From: Dipetalonema caudispina
Lineage: Eukaryota > Nematoda > Chromadorea > Rhabditida > Onchocercidae
Direction of reading: 5' to 3'
NCBI GenBank assembly: GCA_013365325.1
Contig: JABVXV010000080.1
Coordinates: 124,001 to 188,000, forward strand
Length of the DNA: 64,000 nt
Below, piece by piece: positions 40,101-63,300 of this stretch. The position numbers and the translations under genes are program-made. Each line of letters begins with the position of its first letter. Within the stretch, counting starts at the first letter, position 1. The notes under the pieces are model-generated. The model was given only the letters and a program-made list of their open reading frames with translations. It was not told the origin of the DNA and made no database searches.

Positions 40101-41964
40101 TTTTTTTTTTTTTACTTTTTCATGATAAATTTCAATGTATTATTACTAATGAAATTCGCATTTAAAAATTCAAAATTTATAGATATTCATGTTATTAAAG
40201 GATGCCTAAAGACTGAATTATGAAACGGTAACTAATTAGGTTTCAGTTACATTTCAATGATAATTTTCCACTGCATTGTATCCTCACAGTGTCTTATTTA
40301 ATGATTACTATTTTTAGAAATTTAGTTATAGGAACTATGGATTGTAAAGCTTTCATCTCTTTCCTACTTAAATATCTCCTAAATAATTAATCCTTTAAAG
40401 ATGATGATATGATGAAAAAAGTACATTCGTTTGACTGAAAGTAGCATTTCTGTTATTTGTGATTAGTTAATAACTGCCATTGCAAATCCAAACGAAAGAA
40501 AAATTGGAAATATAACAGCATCCATTATTTCCATTTATTCTGACTCAATTAATCCGTAGAAAAATTAAAAGTGGAAAGGATAATAATGTGAATGTTTCGG
40601 AACACATTAATTGCATTTGTCGTTCAAGAAATTAACAAGATATCGGGTGGGGATCGGTAATTTTAACTAACATCAAAAAATACGGGTGAATTTTGAAACT
40701 TTACTGACGATAATTCCAAACATGACATAGGCGGTAAAATCAATCCAAGGATGAAGTTTGATTTTATTAAAATTTAATGATGCAAAATTGTATCTAATTT
40801 ATCATTATCCTGAAAAATGTTTCAGATACATCACGTGGAATCATCACGATATTTTTCACTCATTACTAAATTTTCAGTAGTTAAAAGAACGATATTACGA
40901 TAGATATGAATGATTTCAATGTGATGAAGGATGTTTCACAATTTATGCCATTTAACAGGTAAAGTGCGCCATGCTTAAAATTCATTTTCATATTCCCTAG
41001 AAGAGAGATACAATTCTGTGCCATCTTAAAATTGATTCGGAATCTTTACAGCCTCTTAAGTTATGCAAAAATCTGTTGTGACTTAGCTAGAGGATGAATT
41101 CGACATTGATTGGGAGGCAAATGCAACTTAAAATTAATAGCTTTTTTATTGCTTTTCAGATTCTGCGTGACAAAAAGTGAGAAAAAGGTTAAAGGATTAA
41201 ATCGTACTTTAGCACTGAAGTTGAATTAACGAATAAAATTGAGATGGATTAGTGAAGTAGTGAAATTCCTACAAACTTGAATATAAAAGCGTACGTACGA
41301 CATGGCTAGACGTAGCGTGAAACAGCACGACGGATTGGTTGATACGTTATTTGTTACTTCGAAGGATCAGTAATAGAGAAATTTTTCACTCTGTAATAAG
41401 TCAGCAATGCCATTCGTATTAAATTTCCATTTTGACAGCAAATTCGCTGATGTTAATCTTACTAATCAAATTTTATTTTTTTCAACATTGCCTTGAAATC
41501 CGGTTATAATTTAATATACTTTTTGACCACCAATATTTAACCTCTCCGTTTGTTTACTCTTCACTTTCCGCTCTTTTTCATTCCTTTTTGAAGTATCTTA
41601 AAATGAACAAGTCATTGAATAATAGTTGAATTAGAAGGATAAATTTTTGAAGTTAACTTCACATCATATTATTACTCTTTCACTTATCATTTATCATTTT
41701 TTATTCTTATTCTTAAAATAAAAAGAAAGAGGGAAAAAATAATACAATTGTAGAATTGAGGGAAGTTATAAAGGAAATGGCACTTTAGATAGCGGCATTT
41801 TTTTTCTTTTTATTTCCATGATAAGAAATTCACACAAAATGCTAATGAATTAGTCGTTAATGAGCAATAAATTGTATATAACACAATGGCTTTTATCGTT
41901 TGCTGTTAATTAATATTCTATCATTGAATGTTTTGGTACGATTGAATGACGATAAAGAAGAAAA

Positions 41965-42008
41965 GGAGAGAGGGAGAGAGAAAGAGAGAGAGAGAGAGAG
42001 GGAAAGGG
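41965..42008. repeat. Purine (GA)n tract
   Basis: GAGAGGGAGAGAGAAAGAGAG-type repeat with an uninterrupted (GA)n core. It is followed 50 bases later by a GATA/TA repeat. Confidence 0.8.
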
Positions 42009-42062
42009 GAAAAAAGATGAGGGAGAAATGGGACGAAATGAAGCATTAATGAGAACCGGCTA

Positions 42063-42103
42063 TAGATAGATAGATAGATTGATTGATATATATATATATA
42101 TAT
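42063..42103. repeat. GATA / GATT / TA compound microsatellite
   Basis: Four GATA units, two GATT units and a (TA)n run in succession. Confidence 0.85.
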
Positions 42104-45000
42104 CAACACCTACATAAACACTTACACAAAGAACCCAATAATGATTTGCTAATTAAGTTCCATTCTGTCATCTCCAAATGGTGGAATTTTATTCACCGAC
42201 TAATTATGTCTTTCATTCATTTGGATATGTTATTATGATTATAATTAAACTTGATATGAAAGAGGAAAAGCCATTAGTCCATTTTAGCTACAAGTTTTGT
42301 CCAAATTTGAAAATGAAAAATATTATTTAAATCTGAAAATGAAACTTTCTATCTGCAAATTCCCATATGATTGTTATTTTAATTGCATTTGTAGTAAGCT
42401 CAAATTTGTTCCAAATTTATTTAATGAAACATTATTGATTTATATCAAAATATGTTAGATGGAAAATATTATACAAAATAGAATCTATACCACATGCGCA
42501 TGCAGAATACCGTAGGCTTTTCATTCAGTGGCAAGCTTTACCTAAAATGAATGTTTGGGTAAAATAATCTCTGCAAGACATATTTCATTTCCTAGTTTAG
42601 AATATGCATGTTTTTAAAAAGGCGTGGAATTTATATTTGAAGTAATTAATTAAATGCATTAATTCTCATTCCTAGTAAATGAGAAATTAATAAATAAATA
42701 AATCAATAATTAACTAATTAAAGGTGTAGTTATTAATTAGAATTTTAAGATTGCATTGCAAACTTCAGTATTATGCTCTATGACAACAGCACCTGCTATG
42801 CCTTACTGCCACTATGTTCCAGGCTTAGTATCTAAGCAACGGAATGTCAAAAAAGTTAAGCTTGAAACAGCCGGTAAGACAGGTAAAACTAATACATTTT
42901 TATTAATTATAGCAGTTCTCAATCCTTCTTGAATACCATAAAAACTTGCTTGCAATGCATTTCGATTCTTTAATTTAACTTTTTCTTTTAGAGATGAATA
43001 ACCTACGAGCTTAATTAAATATACAAGAAAAAACTTGCTTTGCTTAGCTTTCAAGCAGAAATAAATCCATTGAAAGCTTAATCAAATTATTTATTGCAGA
43101 AAGCTTCTTGTATTTTTCTCAAATTTTTCTTTTAATTTTGAAAATTTTCAACTAATCGAATCATTTTGGCACTTATTGAAAATCGTTTATTATGAAAATG
43201 TCGAAAGAAAGATCAAAGTTCTGTTTTAGAAAACTCACATTATGTTGATTCAAAAACTTCCCATTTTCTTCAAAGAAAATCTAATTTCTTTCCAATTTTT
43301 GAACAACACTTATTGCCAACTTATTCTTCATTGAATTCATTTCGATATAGTTTTAAGTCAAAGAGATTGTTGAAAAATGAAAGTTGTAAGTAAAATAAAT
43401 TAATTAATGAGTGACATAAAATTTAGATAAAAATCAATATTTTGATGTTTTATATAATTGAATGAAAAAAATGTAACCAATGGTGACATTTTCTTGTTAA
43501 GTCCAGCTAAATCTCGAAATTAGATGGTACTCTAAATTTCATATTAAGTGTAAATCTGTTAAGTTCAACCATTTCTCTTCCTCCAGTATGATCCATTGTA
43601 ATCATAAGATTTCACTTTTGTGAAATAAATTCACCGAAGATTTAAAATCTCATCGTCTTTCGAGGTCCAAACTAATGAAAATAGCACACTTTGATTTTTC
43701 ATTCCATTCCTTTTCAACAATTATCGCCTTAAAATTGTTGGAATGGACAACTAACTGCTAAAGATTGTAACATTCGATAATAACATGCCAATATGAGCCG
43801 ACTGATTTTTTGGTCGAAAAGATTTTTCTTTTTTAAAAATTAAATATTTTTTCAGACAAATGAAATAAGATGAATAAAAATGAAAGATAGTGATAAAAAT
43901 TTAGCTAGTATTTGATTCATTTTATCAATTGATCAATTAATTAATTGGGTTTTAAAATAGAGAAAAGGTTCGATTTATTCTGTAAGCTAAACTTTTTAAT
44001 CATTAATTATTTACTCATCCTAATAGATAATAATAGAAATAATAATGCTTCAATGAGATGATATGAAAAAGGATAAGCTTAAAATAATTACCAACCGGTA
44101 GCCAATGTCTATGAATTATAATCGAACGAAATAGTTGGGAACGGCAGTTATAATGAATAAATTATAAATGTTTTTTTTTTCCCGCAATCCGCCCATGTGT
44201 AAATTCAGTTCAGTTAATCCCTCGACCTCATAGATTTATTTCTCACTAATTAATATTAATGATAAACATCCTTTCGATAGTTTTTACTTTCTGTTGAAAA
44301 AACTTTCGTTGTTCAATGTAACTTTTGCCTTTCATTATCAATGTGATTTGATATGCGCAGGATTTTAATATTAGAAAATACCACACTATAATTTATTTGC
44401 TTGCGAATATCAGTTAATTAATCATTAACTAAGTCTACTATAGGGTATCTATAATAATACCATAATTTTAGCTTCATCCTCTTTGTTAGTCTCAATTGTG
44501 CCTGTCTTAGTTGATGCATATTAGCTATGATAATAAGCATATCTGTCCACCAATTAATTCTGCTAATTATAATTAGAAGGAAAGGATGCAGTCAGTTATT
44601 AAGAAATATCACACATATATACTAATGAAAATTACAGTAATAAGCGTTGAATATTTCTCATTTATAAAAATGTTAATTGTCGCAAAGATGATAATAATGA
44701 TAATTAATATATAAAATATTAGCTCATTTCTATATGTAGTACCTATATCGGCAAGTGAAAGCAAGTAAGCAGGCATGCAGACATGCATTCATGCATGCAA
44801 GTAGGCAGACAATTGCATAGCTTCGAGCAACATTTAATTAAGTTACACCTTTAAGTCAGCCTCAATTCTCCGATTTGCCTTTATAGCTGCCATATACATA
44901 TGCACAACGATTAAAAGTGCTAATTATTCATTTACTGCCTTTTAGCACCATCCTTTCCTCCTTCTACATCTCTACTTTCACTACATAAATGCACATATAG

Positions 45001-45060
45001 ACAGACAGACAGACAGACACACACACACATACAGACAGACAGACAGACACACACACACAT
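45001..45060 (+). repeat. Perfect 30-base tandem duplication of a compound microsatellite
   Basis: Positions 45001-45030 and 45031-45060 are identical. Each unit is (ACAG)n followed by (AC)n and a final AT. Confidence 0.95.
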
Positions 45061-46794
45061 ATACATTGTGTTGCTTCTGTTAATCAGTTCAGCTGGAGCA
45101 ATTTTCTGATCAGTTCATCAGCCTTGTTCCTTTCTATTTCTCGTCCCGCCTTTAGAGCACTCCGATGATTTGATTGATAACTGATAAGTGATTGAAATTA
45201 CTTCATTCATTTACAGCAAGTAACAACTAATTAATTGCATGCTCAATTTTTGCTGAAGTTTAATCTAATTCATTTCGTTATCTGACATTCAATTTTGCTA
45301 TTTTTCTTATTTCATTTCCATTCATTCAATTCATTTCAGATCAGTTCAATTTAATTCACTTTTATCATCATTTGCAAATAGTCACATGTATTTAAATGCA
45401 TCTTAATAGAATTTAATTTGATTAAATTTGCTTTTCAATCAACATAATTTGCATCCATCAAATGTTTTTTTACCATTCAATTCCTTTTCTAATTCATTTT
45501 CATAGTTCAACCCATACTATCCAATTGTCCTATATTTACATTTAGAATATATTAGGAAATCTCGAATACTTTTGACCGTTAATAGCGGGAGAGAATAGAA
45601 TAATATCAAGAAAACCATTCGATTATTGATATCGTAGAGTGTCTAAAAGAAATGATTTTTAATTTAGTAATTTTTCTCTTACAAAATTTCAAATGAATAA
45701 TACTTTTTTCGAATTTGCATTTCATTTTTTAACAGAAAAAAAAAAAAAAAACTCACTAAATCACGCAACATTCATTTTTACAAAAAATATTTCTTATACA
45801 GACACAGAAGAAAAAGATGAAATTCTGTTTCAAAATAATAAAATAATTTGGAATATTAATTTAAATAAAGATTAGATTAAGTCTATACGATATAACCTAT
45901 TAGCTCTTACTCTTTGTTTTTATTAATTATCAAAATTGACAATATTTGAACTACAAAAGTGAAGAGCAAAAATTATTAGCTTAGTTAAATGACAGCTTAT
46001 AGTATCTATCTACATAATTTCAAAATTCCAATGATTAAAAAACTGTCCGTCCAAAATTTCTTTCCATTAACTCTAGTAGTAAAATTGTATTCTGGACATT
46101 GTCCACTCTAATTAACGGTTGTACTAACTGTAAATTTTATTGCAAATTTAATAAATTGTTTTTCATTATTGGAATGAATGGTGACGGGATATTAAAGAAG
46201 GTCAAAACAGAGTTGCAAATCCGTTGTGTTTAAAAGTTCAAGAAGACTTGCTAATTACTCTGAATAAAGCTAATGAGAAGAAATATTGCCTCAGTAATTG
46301 CAAGGCTTTGTATTAAAGTAAGGAATCCAATAATATGACTTAAAATTCAAAAGATTTAGTGAGATATACTAAGCATTATGATTAATCGTAGTGTCTTAAA
46401 GATCTCTTTATTTGAAAATTTTTAATTATTTTATGGAATGTTAGCATATCCAGTCATTTCATTATTTCATTCTTCTTGTTGTCTAATTATAGTAATTAAT
46501 GTTACTAATAATGATGATAGTGATTGATAAGCTACTTACTGATAATAATGTTGATAACTGAAGCATCACTTATGATGTGGAAAAATGACCTATCACTTTT
46601 CATAATTGAACCTTCATCTTATCATATAGCTAGAAGGTTCCCATCCTTTTTAAAAAATGCAGATGCGACTATTTGATAAAAAATTTTCTCGCATTGTAAA
46701 ATAGTTTGTCTTCAAAATTCTTTGATTTAGTTCAATTGCAAAATCTTTTTAATTTTAATATGTTTTTTTTCAAGTTTAATTCGAAATCTTCCAA

Positions 46795-46816
46795 GTATAT
46801 ATATATATATATATAT
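46795..46816. repeat. (TA)n microsatellite
   Basis: About 22 bases of alternating T and A in gene-poor DNA about 0.8 kb upstream of the homeobox exon. Confidence 0.9.
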
Positions 46817-47601
46817 GTAGGAAATGGAAATAGAAAATTAAAAGATACAAAATACTGTACGGCTTCCTGTCATATACTGTATATGAAATCCGATGACTAG
46901 AAGAAACATTTAGAGATATTTGAAGTTATTGTTGATCATTGGATTTTCATTCTCAATTCCTAAAATTCCTAAAAAAATTTGAATCTACAACATCTCATAT
47001 TCTGTCCCTTTTTTAATTTGTAATCATAAATTAATTTCAAAATTTAACGTAATTTATTAAAGTGTCCTGCATTCTTGTAATAAATTTACTAATAATTGCA
47101 AAGGGTTATAAACTTTTAAACCATAAATCCTGGTAAATACTTTTTTGCACTCAAAGTCTCCTCTAATTATTTCATTATATATACATATATGAGACAAGAA
47201 GGCTTGTTACAAAAAGACCCTTAGAAATAAATATTGGCCTTTATCTTAAATAATTAATTTTCTGCAGAATATACATGCCAGGAACATATATTGTAGTTTG
47301 TTAAATATAAAAGTTATAACATACATTTATTAATTAGATAACATAGTTTTATTTACAGTACCATAAGTGATTTGTTTATATGATCAGGGTCAACTAATTT
47401 CCCGATGAACATTTCAGTATTTTAAGGTAACAATACTTTGGGTTATTAAATCCAGTCTTGAATTAGTCTAATCAGTTTTGCATATTAAAGATATTTTTAT
47501 AATTTTGAAATATCACTTCGATATGATAGGAATCATATCGATATTAGTATTTGCATTCTGATATCTTATTGGAGTGTAAAAACGAAGATAGTTTCGAATT
47601 T

Positions 47602-47604
47602 CAG
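47602..47604 (+). other. Splice or spliced-leader acceptor before the homeobox exon
   Basis: GAATTTCAG ends at 47604, 20 bases before the first ATG (47625). It fits a trans-splice acceptor giving a short 5' UTR, or an ordinary acceptor if upstream exons exist. Confidence 0.5.
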
Positions 47605-47624
47605 GTTCTGTGTGCGCAAGAAAT

Positions 47625-48940
47625 ATGTGCCTACATGCACCGCCTTGTAGCGCCGCTATAACTGTAGCATCTTATGTGAACCCATCAGTTACCCAGAACC
47701 AATGTTCCCTTGGCGCCAGATTCCCACTTCCGGTTACACCGACCGCTCCATCTGCTCTTTTCCCCTCATTGTTTGGTACATCATCAACATTCCAACAACA
47801 ACAACAGCAACAACAACAACAACAACAGCAACAACAACAACAACAACAGCAACAGCAACAGCTGCTGCAACAGCCCCAAAATCTTAGTCCAATTAGCAGC
47901 AATCAAAATCCCGAAACGTTAACTATTTTCTCTGAACTAAATGCTGCGAAAGAATCAGCGTTAAATGCAAGTGCTACCTGCTATCCTTTACTACCATCTT
48001 TGGAAAGTTTGATACCACTGACATTACTTCAACTGGATCAACACGTTTCCAGTTCAATATTTACTCCTCAGACATCACCTGCTTCTACCATTCCTGCATT
48101 GACCTCTAATCATAAGATATCGGAAACAAAGAATTTTCAACAGCCAGTGGAATGGATAGCACCTGTCAGACGTCCCTTAACCACAGCACGTCTTCATAGG
48201 CAACTTTCGATGATCGAAAATAATTCCGATCATAACTCAATGGGAACAGATATGAAGCGACCCTCGGATTTCTCCATCAATCGCTTGCTACGGAAACACT
48301 GCGGTGGGTCTGCTTTCAATAAACGTTGCGATATTCCTGCATTTAGTCGACATCAACATGATGAAAGAAGTGGCAAGGGTCGGAAACAACGAACTATTTA
48401 TGGCGTTTCACAAACTAAAATTTTGGAGAAAGCGTTTGAAGAGCAGCAGTATATGGTTGGAACAGGTAAGATTATTAAAACTAATGTAACCTTACCAAAA
48501 AAAAAAAATAATTCAATGATATCTTTGCGAATGTATGCGAGCTTAAATATTCATGTTCATTCATAAATCCCTTTCTCATGAATAACGTTTAGTGATAAAG
48601 CCGATAATACCCTGGAAGCTTTAGGAATCAAATAACTTGAATTTCGCATATCGAAGTCTCCATACGCAATCTTACTGAACCACGCAATCCATGAATTTAG
48701 AATGTAGGAATGTAGAGGATTTCTTTAGGTATGACTTTAAAAAATTTTAGAATGTCAAAATACTGGAAAAATTGGGATCTTAAAAATCACGAAATTATCG
48801 AGGATATTTTGCGAACTTTTTTAGAGCGCGAAATGCTAGCTGAACGACTTGGATTGTCGGAAGCGCAAGTTCGGGTATGGTTCCAAAACCGACGTAGCAA
48901 ATGGCGCAAACAACTACGAGCAAATATTTATGTCCAATAA
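47625..48940 (+). CDS. ANTP-class homeodomain transcription factor, NOT/EMX/VAX-like
   Basis: Predicted nuclear DNA-binding protein. Two exons, 47625-48465 and 48825-48940, give 318 residues. The intron splits the homeodomain between positions 29 and 30 (ACAG/GTAAG, then TTTTTTAG). The homeodomain spans about residues 252-311: [28 protein letters not shown], then [12 protein letters not shown] with Gln50 and Asn51. The QQYMVGTER and KWRKQ segments most resemble the NOT (notochord homeobox) family; EMX and VAX share the Y-[MV]-V-G pattern. The protein ends eight residues after the homeodomain. Residues 57-79 are 23 consecutive glutamines. FSINRLL (216-222) matches the eh1 Groucho-binding motif, suggesting repressor activity. 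A shadow frame reads through the intron after 48465. The orthology is an inference; upstream exons cannot be excluded. Confidence 0.85.
47793..47861 (+). repeat. CAA/CAG polyglutamine tract
   Basis: 23 glutamine codons in the pattern (CAA)4 CAG (CAA)6 CAG (CAA)6 CAG CAA CAG CAA CAG. The 21-base unit (CAA)6CAG is duplicated, pointing to growth by unit duplication. Confidence 0.95.
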
Positions 48941-48941
48941 A
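48936..48941 (+). terminator. AATAAA overlapping the homeobox stop codon
   Basis: The hexamer contains the TAA stop (48938-48940). If used, the 3' UTR would be only a few tens of bases; I noted no stronger signal nearby. Confidence 0.35.
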
Positions 48942-49718
48942 TCATGTGTCAAAACTAGGAGTGTGGTTTATAAAAACTTCATTGTGATTCAATCTAAAAG
49001 AAATGGAATGTAATAACGATTTCCAAAAGAAGTCTCATTCGTTGATCTCATCGTATTTTTGAGATTTTAGTTTGCTAAATTTGAATTTGTTTGTAATATT
49101 TTGTCGAAATGAACCTATTTTATGCAGGAACGAATACAACAAAAACCGTGAAAATAACTTGTCATCGAGATCTCTCGATTTTTTCATGTTATTGAAGTAG
49201 TAGCGCAAAGCGAACATAGCTAGTGCACGTACTTTTGTCTGAAAAATGGTTTATAATAATTGAAAAAGGATAAGCTCTTGCAGATATTCATACCTTTACA
49301 AATATTAATAAGGTTAATATCAATTAAACAAATTAACTTTACATCATATCCTTTTTCAATTTAAATTCCTGCTCTTAGGAAAAAACATTATGACCTAATT
49401 TCTGGAAAATAAATATGAGCCAACTCTTGTCCAAATCCAAATACGAACCATCTCTTGCCCAGATTCGAAAAGAAAGAAACTAACATTTCCAAGAATTAAA
49501 ATTACGCGTACCAAATAAAATGAAAAACAAGTTCAACTGAATGAATTTTAAATCCAAACAGAATCAGCTTACATCAAAAAATTAGGAGTGGAACTAAATC
49601 ATCCAAAAATTATAAATAAATATAGTAAATTCAATTTAAAAATCAATAAACAATCAGGGGAAAAAATTCGAGCCAAGCTAAAAAAAACTTTGAGTGACTC
49701 TATAATATAAAATTTGAT
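48942..49718. other. Convergent intergenic region, homeobox gene and CTR9 3' ends
   Basis: 777 bases between the tail-to-tail stop codons. No gene recognised. Confidence 0.6.
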
Positions 49719-59368
<9,650 letters not shown>

Positions 59369-60347
59369 AGTTGTCACTCTAATCTCACCAAATGTATTTC
59401 TTATCCTGAAAATAACCTGCAATTACCATAATTACGGAATCTCTCAATAACGACCCATAGCAACAGCATGGACGAAGATATGTTAACTTGATTCACGAAA
59501 TGACTTATATCAATCAACACAAGAAGCGCATTCAGTCGTTCCGGTCTTACCGGAATATCCCATTCAGAGTTCATGACCCCAATATTATCTTGCCGAACAA
59601 AAAAACGAAGTAAAAAATATATGACAAATAGGTCGAACTGACTTCCGTTCTACATTCTGCCGAATTTCTACTTTACTAACAACAGGATGTCATACGAACT
59701 ATGAGAGACTATTACAAATCGAGATAACAGTTGCTAAAATTACAAAGAAGAAAACAGAATATTGGAAGGAAACAAAGATTGTGAGGAACGACGAAATAAC
59801 ATTATTTCATTAAAGAATTGAGAAACTGTAACTGAAAATGACAACGAATTGAGGGAGACATTGGAGAAAAGATAATGTAGTGAGGTATTGAAAAAATTAC
59901 GAAATAACAATGTAAACTATATGTCTCAGAGATTGTAACAAACATACATACAGACACTCAACAAAAATATCTTCCCGTGACGTCCAATTGAGATCTTTCG
60001 TTACTCGTTGGAGTGAAATATTTCGAAATAATTGGGTTCTTTATTAATTTGAAATCGATTTAGAGAGGTTTTAAATTTTTTATCTTTTGGATTTTTCGAA
60101 TTATAATTGTTAAAACTGCATGAAACTTTACACGAGCCCATACACCCAAGGTTAACATCAAAATTTGCTAAAAGTGTGAATTTGATGGGGATTGTTTGGC
60201 AGTTAACACAAATTTCACATTAAATCTTTCCAAGTTTTTACACTGAATTACTATTAAATATCATAAGGCTATGCAAAAGTTTAGGAGATCAGTGTGCTGT
60301 AGGAATAACACAAACGTCATGTATAACTCTTTGATTTTTCAGAAATT
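59369..60347. promoter_or_regulatory. Divergent intergenic region, probable bidirectional promoter of CTR9 and CLP1
   Basis: 979 bases separate the two start codons, which face away from each other. Each start has an upstream TTTTCAG acceptor (59406-59412 minus; 60336-60342 plus), so the promoter core probably lies between these. I saw no convincing TATA box and no coding frame. Confidence 0.5.
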
Positions 60348-63300
60348 ATGGAGTCATCAAAATCACCTCCAGAGCAGGATCTGCAAGAATTCACTTTAAA
60401 AGAGGATAGCGAGCTTCGTTTTGAGGTTTCTTATTTCTAACTGAGGATTTAAAATTTGTGCTTTGATTTAGTTTACTTCCAATTCTTTCAGTTTAAATTA
60501 TTTTCAGTCTCATGTTTGCAGGAGAGTGAAAAATGAGTATTTCTGGAGTTCGGAGGAAGAGTGAGAAGGTTAGAGTGGTTCAAATTACAAAGTACTTAAT
60601 ACTGCCATATTTCAGGTTGCAAATGGTGATGTGATGCTAGAGCTTGTGGATGGACGAGCCGAAGTTTTTGGGACCGAGCTTATTCAGCATAAAAAATATG
60701 TTTTCCCTGCTGGTACCGACATATTTATTTCAAATCATTTTTATTTCTATAAAAGAAATTATGCTTTACGCATACTCACTTAAACCAATATAAGCCCACA
60801 TGCGCATGTTAATTCAAAATGCTCTCGGCTTCTCTAAGTCAGTTGTAAGTCTGCGGAGAGCTTCCAGATGTGGTGAAAATCATGTCTTTCAGGATCGAGA
60901 GTAGCTGTGTTTACATGGAAGAAGGCTGTCGTAGAACTTGTTGGAAAAACAGAGAGTGCATATGTTGCCGAACAAACTCCAATGGTTTGTGTCGTTTTTT
61001 CGTTCACAGCTGTTTAAAAAATTAGGAATCTTTGAAATAAAGATTATTGTTGAATTTTAACTCGAAATTCTGATGCTAAAGTAACTGTACTTGAGGACCA
61101 CAGATTTAGAGTTGTTATGTACATCTTTTTTAATTGTTTCGATTGTTCTATTATCCACGTTGAAGTCAAATGAAAAAATCACTCGAAATTTGTTTTCGTC
61201 TGCTACCACTTCTCTCGTCCAAAATAATTATGGATAAGAAACATATTACGCTCATTTCTTCATATTTAACTGGCAAAAAAATATGGAGAAATGAACATTA
61301 GAATGAGGTTCAGTAAATCCACCTTTATTTAAAAATGTTCTCAATATAACGTAGCAAATTTCAACAGTGCGAAAAGTGCAATTACTTGACAATCGAAATT
61401 TGAGATTTTTTCAAATTTACAATTTTAATAACTTTTCTGACATTCCTTTTTAATTCTTTGTCTCTTTAAAGTGTCCTTTATTGCGAAGAATAAAACTTTT
61501 GAATTAGTATAAAATGAAACGCTGTAAAATGGGCATATTTCAGATCATTTATTTGAATACACATGCAGCTCTGGAACAGTTACGTGAGCATGCTGAATCC
61601 GTAGTTATGCAACAAGAACAAGCTCGTGGGCCATCGTTAATGATAGTGGGTCCAACGGATGTGGGTAAAACAACGGTCTGTCGTATTCTGTGTAATTATG
61701 CAGTCCGGGTAGGCAGAACACCAATATTTGTTGATTTGGATGTTGGGCAGGTAGTTTTTTGCGTGATTTTTATGACAGATTTAACGGAAACAAAAAATAA
61801 GATTTCGAGTTTAAACAGTATTTGCATTATTTAAGAATTGATATGATGCTAATATCAAAGTGATTAAAATTATTTGTGGAAAAAAGTCAAATTAAAAAAG
61901 AGGTATTTGTAAGCCTTCTTTGGTCTGAATGTTTATTGATTTCGGGCTTTGCACTTTATTATCTCTGTAGAATGAATTTTACGATTTCAGGGAAGTATTT
62001 CTGTCCCTGGAACTGTTGGAGCACTCTATATCGAGAAAACAGCTGATGTTGTTGAAGGTTTCGATAAGAAGGCACCGTTAGTATATCATGTATGTTCAAA
62101 TTTTTAAACAGAAGAATTTTGAATGTACATGCATGAAAAAATATCATTGTATGAATAGATTATTCTTTTTAAACATAAAATGAAGTTAAGTCTAGGTGGG
62201 TAGCACTTCACTATCACTAGCGAGTTTTGCAAAACTAATTCGACATCCATCGTCGAAATCTTGTAATTTTTTGACGAATTAGCAACTTACATAAATCTCT
62301 TGCTTATAGGATTAAATTAATTTTCAATTTAAGCCCGAAATTTTTTCTTACTTTCGTTTTTCTTACTGCTTTGGAAACACCAATCCCTCTTTTATGGATA
62401 TTGCAGAATAACCTTAATTTTTCTCTTAAATGAAAAGCTGAATTTATGCAACTTGTAGTTTGGAAATCTTTCGTCCGGTTCTAACATTCCACTATATGAT
62501 TTACTGGTAAAGCAACTTGCGGAAGCAGTATCGAAAAGACGAAAATCTAGCCAAGATGCTACTTATGGAGGAGTAATAATCAACACATGTGGTTGGGTTA
62601 AAGGGGAAGGGTAAGTAATTTATGTAGTTTTATTTGTATTGACATTATTCAAAATTTGGTAGGTCGGATTTTCCTCTTATCTGGTGTTTTTTTCTTCCAT
62701 TTTAGAATTCAGTTTATAATTATTTTACTGGAACTGATGACGAATATTCGAGATAGTTTATGTTAACTTCCCAAGGCGGATACGTTTAGACTTATGCAGT
62801 ATATATAACTAAAAATTAGTTGAATTTCAGGTATGCATGTTTGGTAAATGCAGCAGAAGAGTTTGAAGTTGACGTTGTAATTGTACTAGACCATGAGCGA
62901 TTATATAATGAGCTACAACGAGATTTGCCGTCTTTTGTCAAGGTTATATTTTTATCCCATTTTTCAATAATGCCGATTTGAACATCTTGACGAGATATTA
63001 AACTACCTGTAGCAGAAAAATGCTTTTTAGAATTCAAATTGATATGCAGCGCAAGACTAAGGCCTCGTCCATGCAGTAAATTCAAGAAATAGATTAAAAA
63101 GATATGTGGCTGCGAACATCGTAGCTTCGTTGCTGAGTAACCACAGCTGAGAGCGACTGCAGTGCTAACGAAAAAAAGCACTGTATTAAAGAATTGGGAA
63201 TTTGTGCTACCTATATTATTCATTTGTGTAGTACAACTATCATATATTTGCATTGTAATATATTGTTACAGATTTTACATCAACCGAAGTCCGGTGGTGT

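Larger units (their letters stand above)
33789..47601. other. Gene-poor tract between the integrin and the homeobox gene
   Basis: About 13.8 kb with no exon that I can support. It should include the integrin promoter (left) and upstream regulatory DNA of the homeobox gene (right); developmental homeobox genes often have long gene-free flanks. It contains many microsatellites (listed separately) and an imperfect direct repeat at 36857-37107. Several open frames of 60-130 codons at 34914-35887 are by-products of low-complexity sequence. Confidence 0.5.

Noticed and set aside
42812..43054. 80-codon minus-strand frame in the long gene-poor tract
   Set aside because: Composition is vaguely protein-like, but no acceptor or partner exon and no recognisable motif.
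47672..47902. Minus-strand frame with a long cysteine run, and plus-strand Thr/Asn-run frames
   Set aside because: Shadows of the CAA/CAG tract of the homeobox gene.
49004..49013. TGGAATGTAA, matching the miR-1 seed
   Set aside because: The following bases diverge from miR-1 and no hairpin partner is visible.
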